From Amphiura filiformis (taxonomy: Eukaryota > Echinodermata > Ophiuroidea > Amphilepidida > Amphiuridae), in the NCBI RefSeq assembly GCF_039555335.1, contig NC_092642.1, forward strand, positions 23,665,262 through 23,729,261: DNA of 64,000 nt. Reading direction: 5' to 3'. Positions 11,881 through 22,764 of this stretch are shown here, one piece after another; the first letter of the stretch is position 1; every line of letters starts with the position of its first letter. The notes under the pieces are model-generated. The model saw only the letters and a list, made by a program, of their open reading frames with translations. It was not told the origin of the DNA and did not search any database. The translations under genes and the position numbers were made by a program.

Positions 11881-13291
11881 TGGGGGTACTACACCCATGC
11901 CGGGCACCCATGTGGTAAATTTGTGACTATTTTTGCATTTTTCTCAAAAAATAATTACACACTGGTAACAAAAGTTATGTATTATTAGGGCAAGGAATCC
12001 AATTACTACACTGAAATTTCAGTGACTCAAGACAAGCGGTTCAGTATATATGATAGGAAACGAGGTACATCCTAGTGGTAGGGGAAGGTGGGGCATAACG
12101 GACCCCCGGGGCAAAACGGAACCACCTGGAAAAATAGGCCTTCGCAATACTGCCGTCTATGCAAATTATATTGAGGAACACAAGTATGGCTACGAGGATT
12201 TACAACAAAAATTTTATCTGAAACAATCCACTGACATTCGAGCAAGATCGAGTCAAAAAATTACTACCCTTCTGGTGTAAGATATGTAGACGTTTAATGC
12301 GCTGAAATTTTATTTCATTAATATCGGATTCCCAAATAATTGTGTATATTGTAAACACAAGGGTACTAGCCATGAGCTGTATTAAGTGCATGGCCTATAT
12401 GCTACGATGTATTATGCATGCAACCTATTTCTAAAAAATCGGGTATGGGGCAAAACGGAACCCTAGGTGTGGGGCATAACGGAACAGGGTTCCGTTTTGC
12501 CCCGGGCGTTTTGTCCCACAGATGGGTTCCGTTTTGCCCCAATTGGACATAACTTGTCTTCACTCAAGGAAATGTAGGCGTTATCTAGGGGCCTACTCGA
12601 ACATGGTAAACACTTCCTGAAACATTGACATATAACTAGACCTACAGATAGAATTAATGATTACAAGTTAACCACTTACTCCACAGAGATGGTAGGCCTA
12701 CTGATTATTTCTTTCTGATCAAATATTGGTCATACATATTATAGGCCTACTAGGCCTATAAGTAGTAAAATTAGTAGTAAACTAGTAAAATTGTAACTGA
12801 ATATAGGCCTACATATAACTAGGCATAGGGCCTACCGATGGAACAACTGATATAAGTTTACACCCAGGGTGCCGTTTTGCCCCATAGGGGTTCCGTTTTG
12901 CCCCGATAGTGGGGCAAAACAGTTTTTTTTGTTGAAAATATTTCTTCATTTTTAAAAAAACTGTAAGATTCAAGTTATATTGGTTAATGATATATTAAAG
13001 GTAAATACAAACTTCAACTGAACATATAATTTTTATAGTCATATTACTTATGGTGACGTCACAGAGCATCCTCAAAGTTAAGTGTTCCGTTATGCCCCAC
13101 CTTCCCCTACCTCATTTCTGGTCATAAATAACAAACCACTTGTGACTTGTCTTGGGTCACTGAAATTCCAGTGTAGTAATTGGATTCCTTGCCCCTATAA
13201 TATACATAACTTTTGTTACCACTGTATTATTAGTTTTTTGAGAAAAATGCAAAAATAGACACAAATTTATCGAGGGGTGTAGTACCCCCTT
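11881..13291. mobile_element. Outer fold-back element, GGGGTACTACACCC ends, split by a second element
   Basis: The left arm (11881 to about 12080) and right arm (about 13108-13291) are inverted copies over ~190 bp. The ends read GGGGTACTACACCC and GGGTGTAGTACCCC, and both arms carry AAGGAATCCAATTACTACACTG or its complement. The 12081-13107 element occupies the exact centre of this palindrome. Confidence 0.75.
12081..13107. mobile_element. 1.03-kb GGGGCAAAACGGAACC element, copy 1
   Basis: Ends are GGGGAAGGTGGGGCATAACG and its complement, flanked by TA on both sides (12079-12080 and 13108-13109), which fits a TA target duplication. Subterminal and central sequences carry repeated GGGGCAAAACGGAACC words in both orientations. 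A frame covering about 12098-12280 (with an IEEHKYGYEDLQQKF stretch) is kept in the other two copies (43546 and 57390). This copy is inverted relative to those two. No transposase recognised. Confidence 0.8.
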
Positions 13292-13380
13292 AACAATAGC
13301 AAAATTAATATTAAATTTTATGACTACCTATAGCCTAGAGATATATACTCTGAACAATTTTAAGATAAGGCAAAACTTAA

Positions 13381-14846
13381 GGGATCTGGACTGAGCGTTT
13401 TGAGCGTTTCGACAGTATTTTTGTGGGACATGAGAGCACATCAGACATATCGAATTGCATTCTGAATACGAAGAATGTCTTTCTGATATCAAATAATTTT
13501 CATTTTTGAAATTCACGATATAATACAAATTTTATGACAAATTATTAAAATTTGATATTTTTCACATTTTTGATATATAAGGCCAAAAAAAAAGTGTTTG
13601 TTTGCCCAGACACGACCGACCCAAAAAATCAAAAAACATCATACACTTTTTTTATTATTTTTTTAGCAATGATAATTGATATAAAAGTAAAGAAAATTAT
13701 GTTGTTTTTTTTCATTTAAAATGCCAAATGACAAAATATTCCTGACAATCACAGCTTTCATTTATCCAATTTAGCCCTCCCCAACAATATTTTACCATCA
13801 ATCAACATCAATATAGAGATATAGCATGACAAGTAGGCCCTATGGTTTGGGATTTTGTACTCCAGCCCGTCACCCTTGCAACAAGCATGCATTTATACTG
13901 AATTTAAATACTGAATCTTTATCAAGATTTTGTTGCAAAAGAGATTAATCTTTATATAGTAAGGTTGAAATACATTCATACAATCCTATATCAAAGCAGC
14001 CAATCAAAAAAGCGGTTAGAAAAGTACGCTGAGTGCATTGATTGTGTATTATGTGCACTCCGCATACTACGTGCAGTGCTTTTGCACGCGTTTGCGTCGC
14101 TTTATAGGATTGATTCATTTTTCGGGCGAGTTGATGCATTTATATTTCCGAATTTGGTTCTATTTTCAAACAATTTTAGTGATAATTTTTTTATAAAAAC
14201 AGCAAAAATCATGGGTTTTTTTCTCGTGTATGAAATAGGTTTTAAAATGAATGCGTCTCTCAACAAGTAATACATGTTCATTAACCTATAATTAAAGTTT
14301 GACACAAGTTCAAAATGTAAAGCTGAATTTTGTATATTTTCCCTTTAATATCCCACTTGCTGCAACACATATGTAGGCCTACAGATCTAAAAAAAAAAAA
14401 AAAAAAAAAAGGAAATCGACCTACCGACCCACTCCTTGCTACCCCATGTCTGGGCAAACAAACACTTTTTTTTTTGGCCTAACAGTCCTCGAAGTAAATT
14501 TTATAAATCTAATGATATATTCGTAAAGTGTATGTAGCTGGGAGGAAAAGCCGACGATCAATACGAAAGGTCAAAATTTTCAATTGATCGTCGGCTTTTC
14601 ATCCCACCTACATACACTTTAAGTATAAATCATCAGATTTATAAAGATTACTTCGAGTACTGTTAAATATCAAAAATATCAATTTTTAATGATTTGCCAT
14701 AAAATGTGTATTACATTGCGAATTTCACGAAATCAAAATTATTTGATATCAGAAGGACATTCTCCGTATTCAGAATGCAATTCGATATGTCTGATGTGCT
14801 CTAATGTCCCACAATAAATACTGTCCAAACGTTCATACCCCACCCC
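13381..14846. mobile_element. TTAA-flanked fold-back element, copy 1 (interrupted)
   Basis: TTAA lies on both sides (13377-13380, 14847-14850). Arms of about 200 bp are inverted copies; both contain the AGCACATCAGACATATCGAA type word. A central stem is formed by GCCGACGATCAA and TTGATCGTCGGC. The intact relative at 21397-22088 has the same ends and TTAA flanks. TTAA duplications are known for piggyBac and Kolobok superfamilies; which one this is cannot be told without a transposase. It is interrupted at 13581-14479. Confidence 0.75.
13581..14479. mobile_element. Nested Harbinger-like MITE with TAA target duplication
   Basis: Ends are GGCCAAAAAAAAAGTGTTTG and CAAACACTTTTTTTTTGGCC, with longer imperfect arms that include TGCCCAGACA. 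It is flanked by TAA at 13578-13580 and 14480-14482. The sister element at 21397-22088 shows the uninterrupted target (GATATATAACAGTCC, about 21589-21603), so the insertion and its 3-bp duplication are direct observations. A TAA/TWA duplication is typical of PIF/Harbinger. Confidence 0.75.
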
Positions 14847-14850
14847 TTAA

Positions 14851-16364
14851 GCATGTTAAGTGTTTTGTACTTGCTTTTTTATTATTATGAACCAAGCTCT
14901 AAAGCTTTTACCTGTAGCATAAGCGCCAATCTGGCTTGAAATGTGTTGGGGACAATCGGCTTGAATTGTCAAAAAATGGCTGAAAACCACAACAAATGGA
15001 TATTTTCCCATTAGGTAAGGTTGGGGACACGTCCCACTGCCCTCCCCCCTCCCCGGATTGACGCCCATGATCTGTAGTGTAACAATAGTACTATTGTATT
15101 AGTAAAATTGTATAGCTACCTGAGCATGAGATTAGCCTTAATTGAATACGACTGCTTCAGTCAATGGCGTAGATTTCTATTTCGTAGCTAAACTGATGAA
15201 ATATGGTTCAAAAGTGGAATAAATGCGCGCGAAAGCGCTCGAAAATTTGCACTTTTGGGGCTAAAATGGGCAAATATGAGGTTAATTTGGTCAGAAACCC
15301 ATATTCAGGTGTATGGATCATCCCCTGGCAAATATTGGGGGGTAAATCTGATCCCCCCCCCCACTCCCATGCTAAATAACACTGAATAAATTAAATAAGC
15401 TCTTCCACAGTGGAGTGGATGCATAGCCAATTTAATACTATATATATATATATATAGCTCTATCATGTGTTGTTAGGAAAAGAGATTTCAAAAGGCTATC
15501 ATAGGTCAGGTTATAGGTCACTTGGTTCAGGTCAAATTTATAGCATCCATTTTGAAAACATGTGATAGTCTGTGATATCATAATGAGGCATCAATTTTGA
15601 TATTTTGTCTAGTTTGTCTTTTACTGGATATATATTGAAAAGGCATGTGGTGGATATATTAACATACATGTATATGGGATGTGAGTACAATTTAGATTAC
15701 CTATAGTTGAAATGGATTGGACAAGCAAAATAAAGTAGTTACCAAAATCACAAAAGTGAAGCTGACGAAATACTATACCTAATATGGTGGTATAGGTGAC
15801 AAGAAATACATTTTTTTTTTCAACATTGCTGTAGTTTAGTTGTGATAACCTGTTACCTATGGCTCAATTATGTTTTAGTGAAATAATGTTGCTAATTAAA
15901 AATACAAAATATAGCTCAACATTGAAAATATATAGAAGCATTTTAACCAGTTCGTTTTTTGATAGGTGCGGAGTACCAAGTTCATGAAGTCATAAAAGAA
16001 ATCAGGAACCACTTATTCCCATTTTACATATCAACATTATTTTTCTAATGCGTTAACAACACATATCCAACATTTTAACGAAATCCGTTGATAGTAAGCT
16101 TTCCAAAATTAAGTGAATTTAAAACATCAGTGATGTACCATCATGGCTAGTCAAGTCCTTTAAAGGTATGTAAGCTACATTGATACCGATGCCACCAACA
16201 GAACGAGAAGATTTACCCCTTCATTTTACATACCACTTAGTCCAATTTTTTTCTCATTTCTTCACAAAATGCAAAAAAAAAAAAAAACGCAACTAAAAAA
16301 TGCAATGGGTGTAGTACTCCCTTACAGGGAGTTTCCGGCAATCAAAACATTATGCTTTATATGT
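14851..16364. other. Intergenic repeat-rich stretch, no gene
   Basis: It holds a G/C-run fragment near 15040-15060, a GGGGGG/CCCCCCCCCC-bearing fragment near 15330-15365, and a (TA)n tract at about 15440-15458. A solitary TGGGTGTAGTACTCCCTTA end at about 16308-16326 matches the outer element at 11881-13291. No coding sequence recognised. Confidence 0.4.
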
Positions 16365-16940
16365 AAGAAAAATAATTATCAAGCACAAATCCCGTGGTTT
16401 AATTTAAAACAAACTCATAGTGACCATAAAAATGAATAAAAACATCCGTCTCTCAGCACGCGATATTCATTCCTGGGCGCCGAAATTGTTGAGTGCAGTG
16501 ACGTCCCAGTAATAGAGGTTATCCACTTAACTCATGCGTATAACTTCTAACAAAAGGAGCTGGTTCCCGTAGTATTCCTCATTCAAAATAATTCTATGTA
16601 CGACCTCGGAGTTACCTGCATGACTTTGGCGGGCTATTATGAAATAGTCATGGTTGCACATGCAGATACTTCTTTTGAAAGTCCTAAACAAGGTATAGGA
16701 GTCGCTGGTATAGGATATGCAGCTTATAGAACACGGATAACCTATCTATCTATACAATGAAGGCTTACGGCAATTGAGCTCAAACAACCATTACGGCATC
16801 GCGGCATTGCACTTAGACTATTTCGGCGCGGGAAGTTTGAATATCGCGTGTTGAGAACCGACTGTTTTTATGGTCAACATGAGTTTGTTTTAAATAAAAC
16901 CATGTGATTCGTGCTTGATAATTATTTTTCTAACATATAC
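16365..16940. mobile_element. Fold-back element enclosing a GAGGTTATCC element
   Basis: The outer arms are about 150 bp (AATAATTATCAAGCAC...GTGCTTGATAATTATT; CGCGATATTCA against its complement). Within them lies an inner unit bounded by AGGTTATCCACTT and ACACGGATAACCT (about 16516-16745). The same inner unit is found at 59531-60237. Confidence 0.7.
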
Positions 16941-17436
16941 CGCACACGGTCGACGTCCTATACGATAAATATAAATTTAATACTCCGTTGGTGAGCGACG
17001 GGCGAGTGGTAGTGAGCGACAGGCGAGTGGTATTTCACTGAACGCAAGAAAAGGAGTTCTATCTGATTGGCTAGCAATCGATCGCTTAGGTCGCTCAGTA
17101 GTCAACTACAAACTCATGCATTCAATTCGATTGAAATCGATTATTCTATTATTGACGAAGATAAAGAGCGTGATAGTGTGTCAATAATGTACATTGTATT
17201 GCACCTGGTTTTACCAGCATTCCTTTATAAAATAATTTTCTCAAAGAGTTGAATATTATCAAAATTTTTACAGCGGATTTCAAATGTTTTACATCAAAAT
17301 TGCAGTTAAACATATCCACAGCAAAATACCGGTCCTCACCAATTAGTACATTTAATATCCAGTTAGTACATTTAAACGAAACCTGTGATTTACGTGACAA
17401 CAAATAAAATTTTCTTACAATAGAAATATCATATGG

Positions 17437-18950
17437 GATACTGATATGGTAGGCCGCAACCGCCACAACGTGGAGCTGCTACGCGTAGCTGACTTTTTGT
17501 TCCGTGGAGCCAAATTGACCAATCATGTTAGAGGTTTTCATTACTCGGAGGTAAAACTGACCAATCAAGTACGACTTACTCATTACGTGAAGCGAATTTA
17601 GTCATTAAGAATTTGCCAGACGAGCTTCACGTAGTTGCAAGATATCCTCGGTCACGATAGTTATGATTCAAAAAGTAATTTATGAAAAGTACGAACCGAC
17701 TTATTATTAAAATGGACATGCACTCACAAGAAACTCATACAGTATTGTACACAACTATATAGCTAGGCAGAGTGGTGGTAAACCATGCACACAATTCTGC
17801 GATCTGCAGTGTATCGCCGGGAGCTGATTTGTACATCTTGCGCGGCGTGGCCTGCGGAATTCGACCTTCAGCAAACCAGTTCGGATTTACTTTATATACT
17901 AGTAGTAGGCCATACATACTGTAGTTACGGTACTGCCCGTTTTCCTATACACAATACTCAGTGCGCTCACCATTGACGCGTGACCTAGTGTATGTTAGAA
18001 GGTTTTATGCCATTGCCTATATGACGTCACTGTGTAAAAAATAACCAGTCAATATTTAAAGTATTCTCTGAAATTCTAGAAAATATAGTTTTGTAACATT
18101 TCCTAAATTTTTAGCTAATTTAGGTGTTTGGAAATATTGGTACTTTTGTGTTTTAGGAAGGATATGTAAACGACAGATAACACCAAAAAATATGAACAAA
18201 TTATTTCTAAACTGTGTTAAGTCTGCAAACCATTATGCTTCTCATTTTCAAGAACGCTGGTTAACAATAAGCAGACTATTGTCTCATTTCGTAAACAAAA
18301 GCCCAGACAGTATTGTTACCTTGCGTTCGCTTTATAATCATTCACCCAACTGAAACTATAATACCAGCTCATTGTTCATTGCACAGGTAAAACAGACACA
18401 AGTGCAGTGTGTATTTAACCAGAGAAGATCTGATGTAACATAGTTGAGCTGTTTTCATTGAGTGTTATCTTGGTTTAATAGCTTTTAATGTGGTTTAAGT
18501 CCTTCAAAGGTCGTGGTGAATTCTACTGTAGACATGACTGCATCATGATTATTTTAAAGTCAACAACATTCAACAATATGATCACCGTGATAGTATGACA
18601 GTATCAGTACCGTGGGTGTCAGTGATCCTGGCCTGACACAGTAGACAAACAAACAAACACGCCACACACATGGCACATGCATGCAAGATAACATTGACTA
18701 TACACTAATCAAACAATGGTATTGATCCTGTACAACTGTTTGTGGTTTATTTACATTCGATTCATTTAAAATCCACATAGTAAACATTAATTTTGGCAAG
18801 AGTTTTCTCTCTCTGGAACGATGATGCATCAACTGGCTCCGCGTAATGAAAAGATCTAACATGATTGGTCAATTTAGCTCCGCGAAGCGAAAAGTAAGCT
18901 ACGCGTAGCAGCTCCACGTTGTGGCGGTTACGGCCAGCCATATACTGATC
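17437..18950. mobile_element. 1.5-kb fold-back element, CCGCCACAACGTGGAGC arms
   Basis: About 110 bp at each end are inverted copies (17437-17545 and 18838-18950), including CGCCACAACGTGGAGCTGCT and GACCAATCATGTTAGA with their complements. The interior carries a copy of the element family seen at 41828-43000. Confidence 0.7.
17910..18560 (-). repeat. Inverted partial copy of the 41.8-43.0 kb repeat
   Basis: The order of blocks (TTTCCTAAATTTTTAGCTAA, AACACCAAAAAATATGAA, CCAACTGAAACTATAATACC, TTGAGCTGTTTTCATTGAG, CTACTGTAGACATGACTGCA) is the reverse complement of the copy near 41990-42700. Confidence 0.65.
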
Positions 18951-19564
18951 ATGCGAAAATCGTAAAACATAGAATAGAAACAGTGTGGCCGGCTCTCAAA
19001 ATCTCAAATTGTATGCATAGCCTGAGTCGCACGGCCTATCTCGAACAAAATAGCTCAAAATCACCATGCGTAGTTGTTGAAAAACGTGAGGATTTATCGT
19101 ACTACCACGGCAATTTTTAAGACGAAGATATAGGGATGATGATGGTGTGTACCGTAAAGCATACTGTTATGATTGCCTGAGCTGAGATCCCCTTTAAAGA
19201 TTAAAGATCTAAACACAATTCTTATTAAACATGTTAAAGGAGTATTTCATAATCCTAGCACCCTCGCTCTTTTTATGACATTTTCTTAGTAGTTATCCAC
19301 GAAAAAAACTTATTCCCAAAAATGTCAGTTGATTCCGATTTTACGTTTGCGAGTTATGCCGAGTAGCCAGTCCATAATAACTTAAGCACTCCCCTGGTTT
19401 ATCGAAGTCATCATTATCTCGAGGATGATCATTGTGGCGAAAGCAGACTAAACAAGCAAGTAATTGTTGGATTAATACGTGTATTTTTCTTTGTTTTTTA
19501 CGGGCCCGCTACTCTCTTTTGTTTGCTTTTTATAAGCGTGCCGTAAAAAAAGAACAAAGAAAGT
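18951..19564. other. Intergenic, no gene seen
   Basis: A poorly conserved stretch. No coding frame longer than 60 residues and no recognised repeat. Confidence 0.35.
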
Positions 19565-19795
19565 AGACCTTCATCGATGCCAATGTCCGCAGTAGACAGC
19601 TACTCCATCAATACCAACATGAGCAGTAGATAGCTACTTCATCAATAACAATATCAGAAGTAGGTAACTACTTCTTCAATACCACTGAATATCAGCAGTA
19701 GTATAGTAGATAGCTACTTCATCATGTCAATACCAATATCAGCAGTAACTAGTTACTTCATCAATGCCAATATCAGCAATAGATAGCTCCTTCGT
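19565..19795. repeat. ~41-bp minisatellite, about five degenerate units
   Basis: Units read roughly CCAATATCAGCAGTAGATAG followed by CTACTTCATCAATA, with small insertions. The array is imperfect and non-coding. Confidence 0.65.
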
Positions 19796-19844
19796 ACTAA
19801 ATTCGTAGTGTATTTTAACGCCTCATTTGTCATTCGGCAATACA

Positions 19845-20215
19845 ATACAATAAACGGAATTTATATAGCGCCTTAGCATAAGTATGAACAAAGCGCTTTA
19901 CAATGAATGATTTTAAAAGTACAACTTACACTACATCTTAGGCTACAATAAAATGTACAACTTAATTAAAAATAAAAAACTTAGTTTGGAAACAAATGGG
20001 TTTTCAGATTAGATTTAAAAGTGGCCAGACTAAGTACGAGGTTTTACAGGTAATTGGTTCCAGAGAAATGGCGCAAGTCTAAGCATTCAAATTCTTGAGT
20101 AAAGGCTAAGAGTTAGCTCAAAATTTGAATATTTTATGTCATTTTTGATAATTGGTTATGAAAAAGATTAGAAAATGTGTCTTCCAAAAATGAGAATTCA
20201 TAACTTGAATTTAGT
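19845..20215. repeat. Dispersed repeat with GCGCTTTACA word, linked to a copy at 21060-21225
   Basis: Begins around TTATATAGCGCC...AAGCGCTTTACA, a non-autonomous element type also echoed at 40840-41170. Its last ~150 bp (about 20065-20215, from GAAATGGCGCAAGTCTAAGC on) recurs almost unchanged and in the same orientation at 21060-21220. Confidence 0.55.
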
Positions 20216-21059
20216 CTTTGGGCTACTCAGCCTTTGCATCGGGGCCTGAGGAATTCCAGTTTCCTTTCTCACGAAGTAAGGGCTAAGAGTAAAATTGTAC
20301 AATTGTGTTTGGGAGTGGCCTTCTCTCTTTTCTCTTTTTTTTAGCTATTTTCTTCCATTTCTTGCTTTGTTTATCAAAGCTATCTAGGCCAGCATGCATA
20401 TATTAGCCTACACTGGCTATCCAGGCTTGTGCATTTGTATGAGCTTGGAACGGTCCATGGTTTTCCATGGATTAGCATGTGTTCCTCACGGACCAACCTG
20501 GGTAAACAAATAATGAAGTCATGAAAGCACTGAAAGCATGCAGCAACCTCCCCCTCCAAGCCCATACTAATATAAAAATTTCCATTCAGTCCTGACTCGT
20601 TTGATCATGGCTTTTCCCCAGATTTTTTGTCACAAGCGTGAGTGAACTACCCTTTTGATTCATATCAATCATTCAGGAAATAAATGTCATTTGTTTCTGT
20701 TTTACACTGTGTATTTTGAGTACTGAGCTGTAAAACATCGTTCATTCTACATTTAGTACTTCAAAATTTTAAAGATTTTTTAGATGAATGGTCAGGTTCA
20801 TCAGGCCTACCACCAATCATGAGATACGGTGTACATCATGGAAGTCAAGTGTTTCTATACTACCATGAAAATGAAAATAAGTATGTGATTACATAAAAAT
20901 TGAATGTAGTTTTCTCAAATGATATACTTCCTAGCTATTCCGGAATAATACAGACCTAATGTTTTGGAATTAATAAAAATATTATCTTGTTTTGCCAATA
21001 TTATCCTTAAGTTAGTTCTAGGCCCTAACTGGCAATTTTAATATTGGCCAATTTTAAGG
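20216..21059. other. Spacer between direct repeats, no gene
   Basis: No supported coding or RNA feature. It is bounded by the ~150-bp direct repeats ending at 20215 and starting at 21060. Confidence 0.35.
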
Positions 21060-21396
21060 GAAATGGCGCAAGTCTAAGCAATCAAATTATTGAGTAAAGG
21101 CTAAGAGTTAGCTCAAAATTTGAATATTTTATGTCATTTTTGATAATTGGTTATGAAAAAGATTAGAAAATGCGTCTTCCAAAAATGAGAATGCATAACT
21201 TGAATTTAGTCTTTGGGCTTGGTTGTCACAGCATACGAAAAACACCCTAAAAATACACCTACCCTTTATTCCAAAAATTGACCAAATAGTAAAATTTGAC
21301 TTTTATTGCTACATGTAGGCCTAGATATAACTAAGTAAAGGATTAGGATTTAACTATGTTTCATTCATCAAAACAAAATAATTAATATTTGTTTAA

Positions 21397-22088
21397 GGGA
21401 TCTGGAATGAGTGTTTTGAGCGTTTTGACAGTATTTTTTGTGGGACATGAGAGCACATCAGACATATCAAATTGCATTCTGAATACGAAGAATGTCTTTC
21501 TGATATCAAATAATTTTCATTTTTGAAATTCACGATATAATACAAATTTTATGACAAATTATTAAAATTTGATATTTTTCACATTTTGATATATAACAGT
21601 CCTCGAATTAAATTTTTATAAATCTAATGATATATTCTTAAAGTGTATGTAGCTGGGAGGAAAAGCCGACGATCAATTGAAAATGTTGACCTTTCATATT
21701 GAAGATATGGATTTTTTCCCAAAAAGACCTAATATTATTTGGTGTTTTGGGGGAAAAATCCCTATCTTCAATACGAAAGGTCAAAATTTTCAATTGATCG
21801 TCGGCTTTTTATCTTTTTATTCCACCTACATACACTTCAAGTATAGGGCCTAAATCATCAGATTTATAAAGTTTACTTCGAGTAGGCCTACTACTCTTAA
21901 ATATCAAAAATATCAATTTTTAATGATTTGCCATAAAATGTGTATTAGGCCTATATACATTGCGAATTTCAAAATCAAAATTATTTGATATCAGAAGGAC
22001 ATTCTTCGTATTCAGAATGCAATTCGATATGTCTGATGTGCTCTAATGTCCCACAATAAATACTGTCCAAACGTTCATACCCCATCCC
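21397..22088. mobile_element. TTAA-flanked fold-back element, copy 2 (uninterrupted)
   Basis: TTAA at 21393-21396 and 22089-22092 flanks a 692-bp unit. Arms of about 200 bp are inverted, and a long central hairpin is built on GCCGACGATCAATTGAAAAT and its complement. It lacks the insertion present in the 13381 copy and so preserves the empty site. Confidence 0.8.
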
Positions 22089-22575
22089 TTAACAAATTGA
22101 CACCAAATATGACTAAAAGCAATATTGCTGTCAAAATATGACCATTTGAAAAAATATATTTGACCGACCAAAGTTACCCCGCTGACCGAAGTTACCCCAT
22201 TTTACGGTATCTTTCGATAGGCCTAAATAAAAAAGCCCTCATAGGCCTAAGCCCCTTCTCCTTTTTTTTTTTTCGAAAACCCGGACGAGAAACATGATTT
22301 TATTTTTCCTCGGCCTAATTAATGGTATGCTTTACGCCTAAATGACCCCCCGGGAAATGACCACGTACAAAGACATACCTCTAGCTCTGGCCTATAAACA
22401 GCTTCCGGCCTCTTGGCGATTGTCAATAAAAACATTAATTGATCGACTCATTGATCGATCAACAAATATTTATTTTTAAGGAAATTGGATTGCTTGCACA
22501 GTACAGGCGCACAACATTGAATTCAAATCTTCAATGCCGCATCCCTCCACGTTCAGGCCACGTTATATCAACGAC

Positions 22576-22764
22576 GTGTGGGTGGTCTAGTGGTAAGCGC
22601 CCTTTAATTTCCCTCGCTTCTGAATTTGCACGATCGATTTGGCGGGAGTTGAGGAGGTTGGCAGTGCGTTGTTGTTTTGTTGGTGTGTGCTGTTCCGGTT
22701 GCTGCAAATTTCTCATCTTCCTTGGAATCCGGGCTTGAAAAATACCAAAATAATCACATTAATC
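22576..22764 (+). promoter_or_regulatory. 5' flank of the fusion gene with an E2F-like site
   Basis: TTTGGCGGG at 22638-22646, about 120 bp before the start codon, matches the E2F consensus TTTSSCG. The 190-bp flank (CGCCCTTTAATTT, CTGAATTTGCACGAT, GTGCGTTGTTG, TTAATCATGTCAAAC) is recognisably duplicated upstream of the second RPA1-like start at 59238. RPA1 is a known E2F/S-phase gene in animals. No TATA box stands out. Confidence 0.55.

Noticed and set aside
12050-12391. Host gene with a 76-residue frame
   Set aside because: The same frame occurs in all three copies of a TA-flanked repeat element, so it belongs to the element and is not a host gene.
22580-22605. tRNA-like GGTGGTCTAGTGGTAAGCG word
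   Set aside because: It resembles an A box, but no B box or acceptor pairing follows. It lies in the duplicated promoter flank, where the other copy reads differently.
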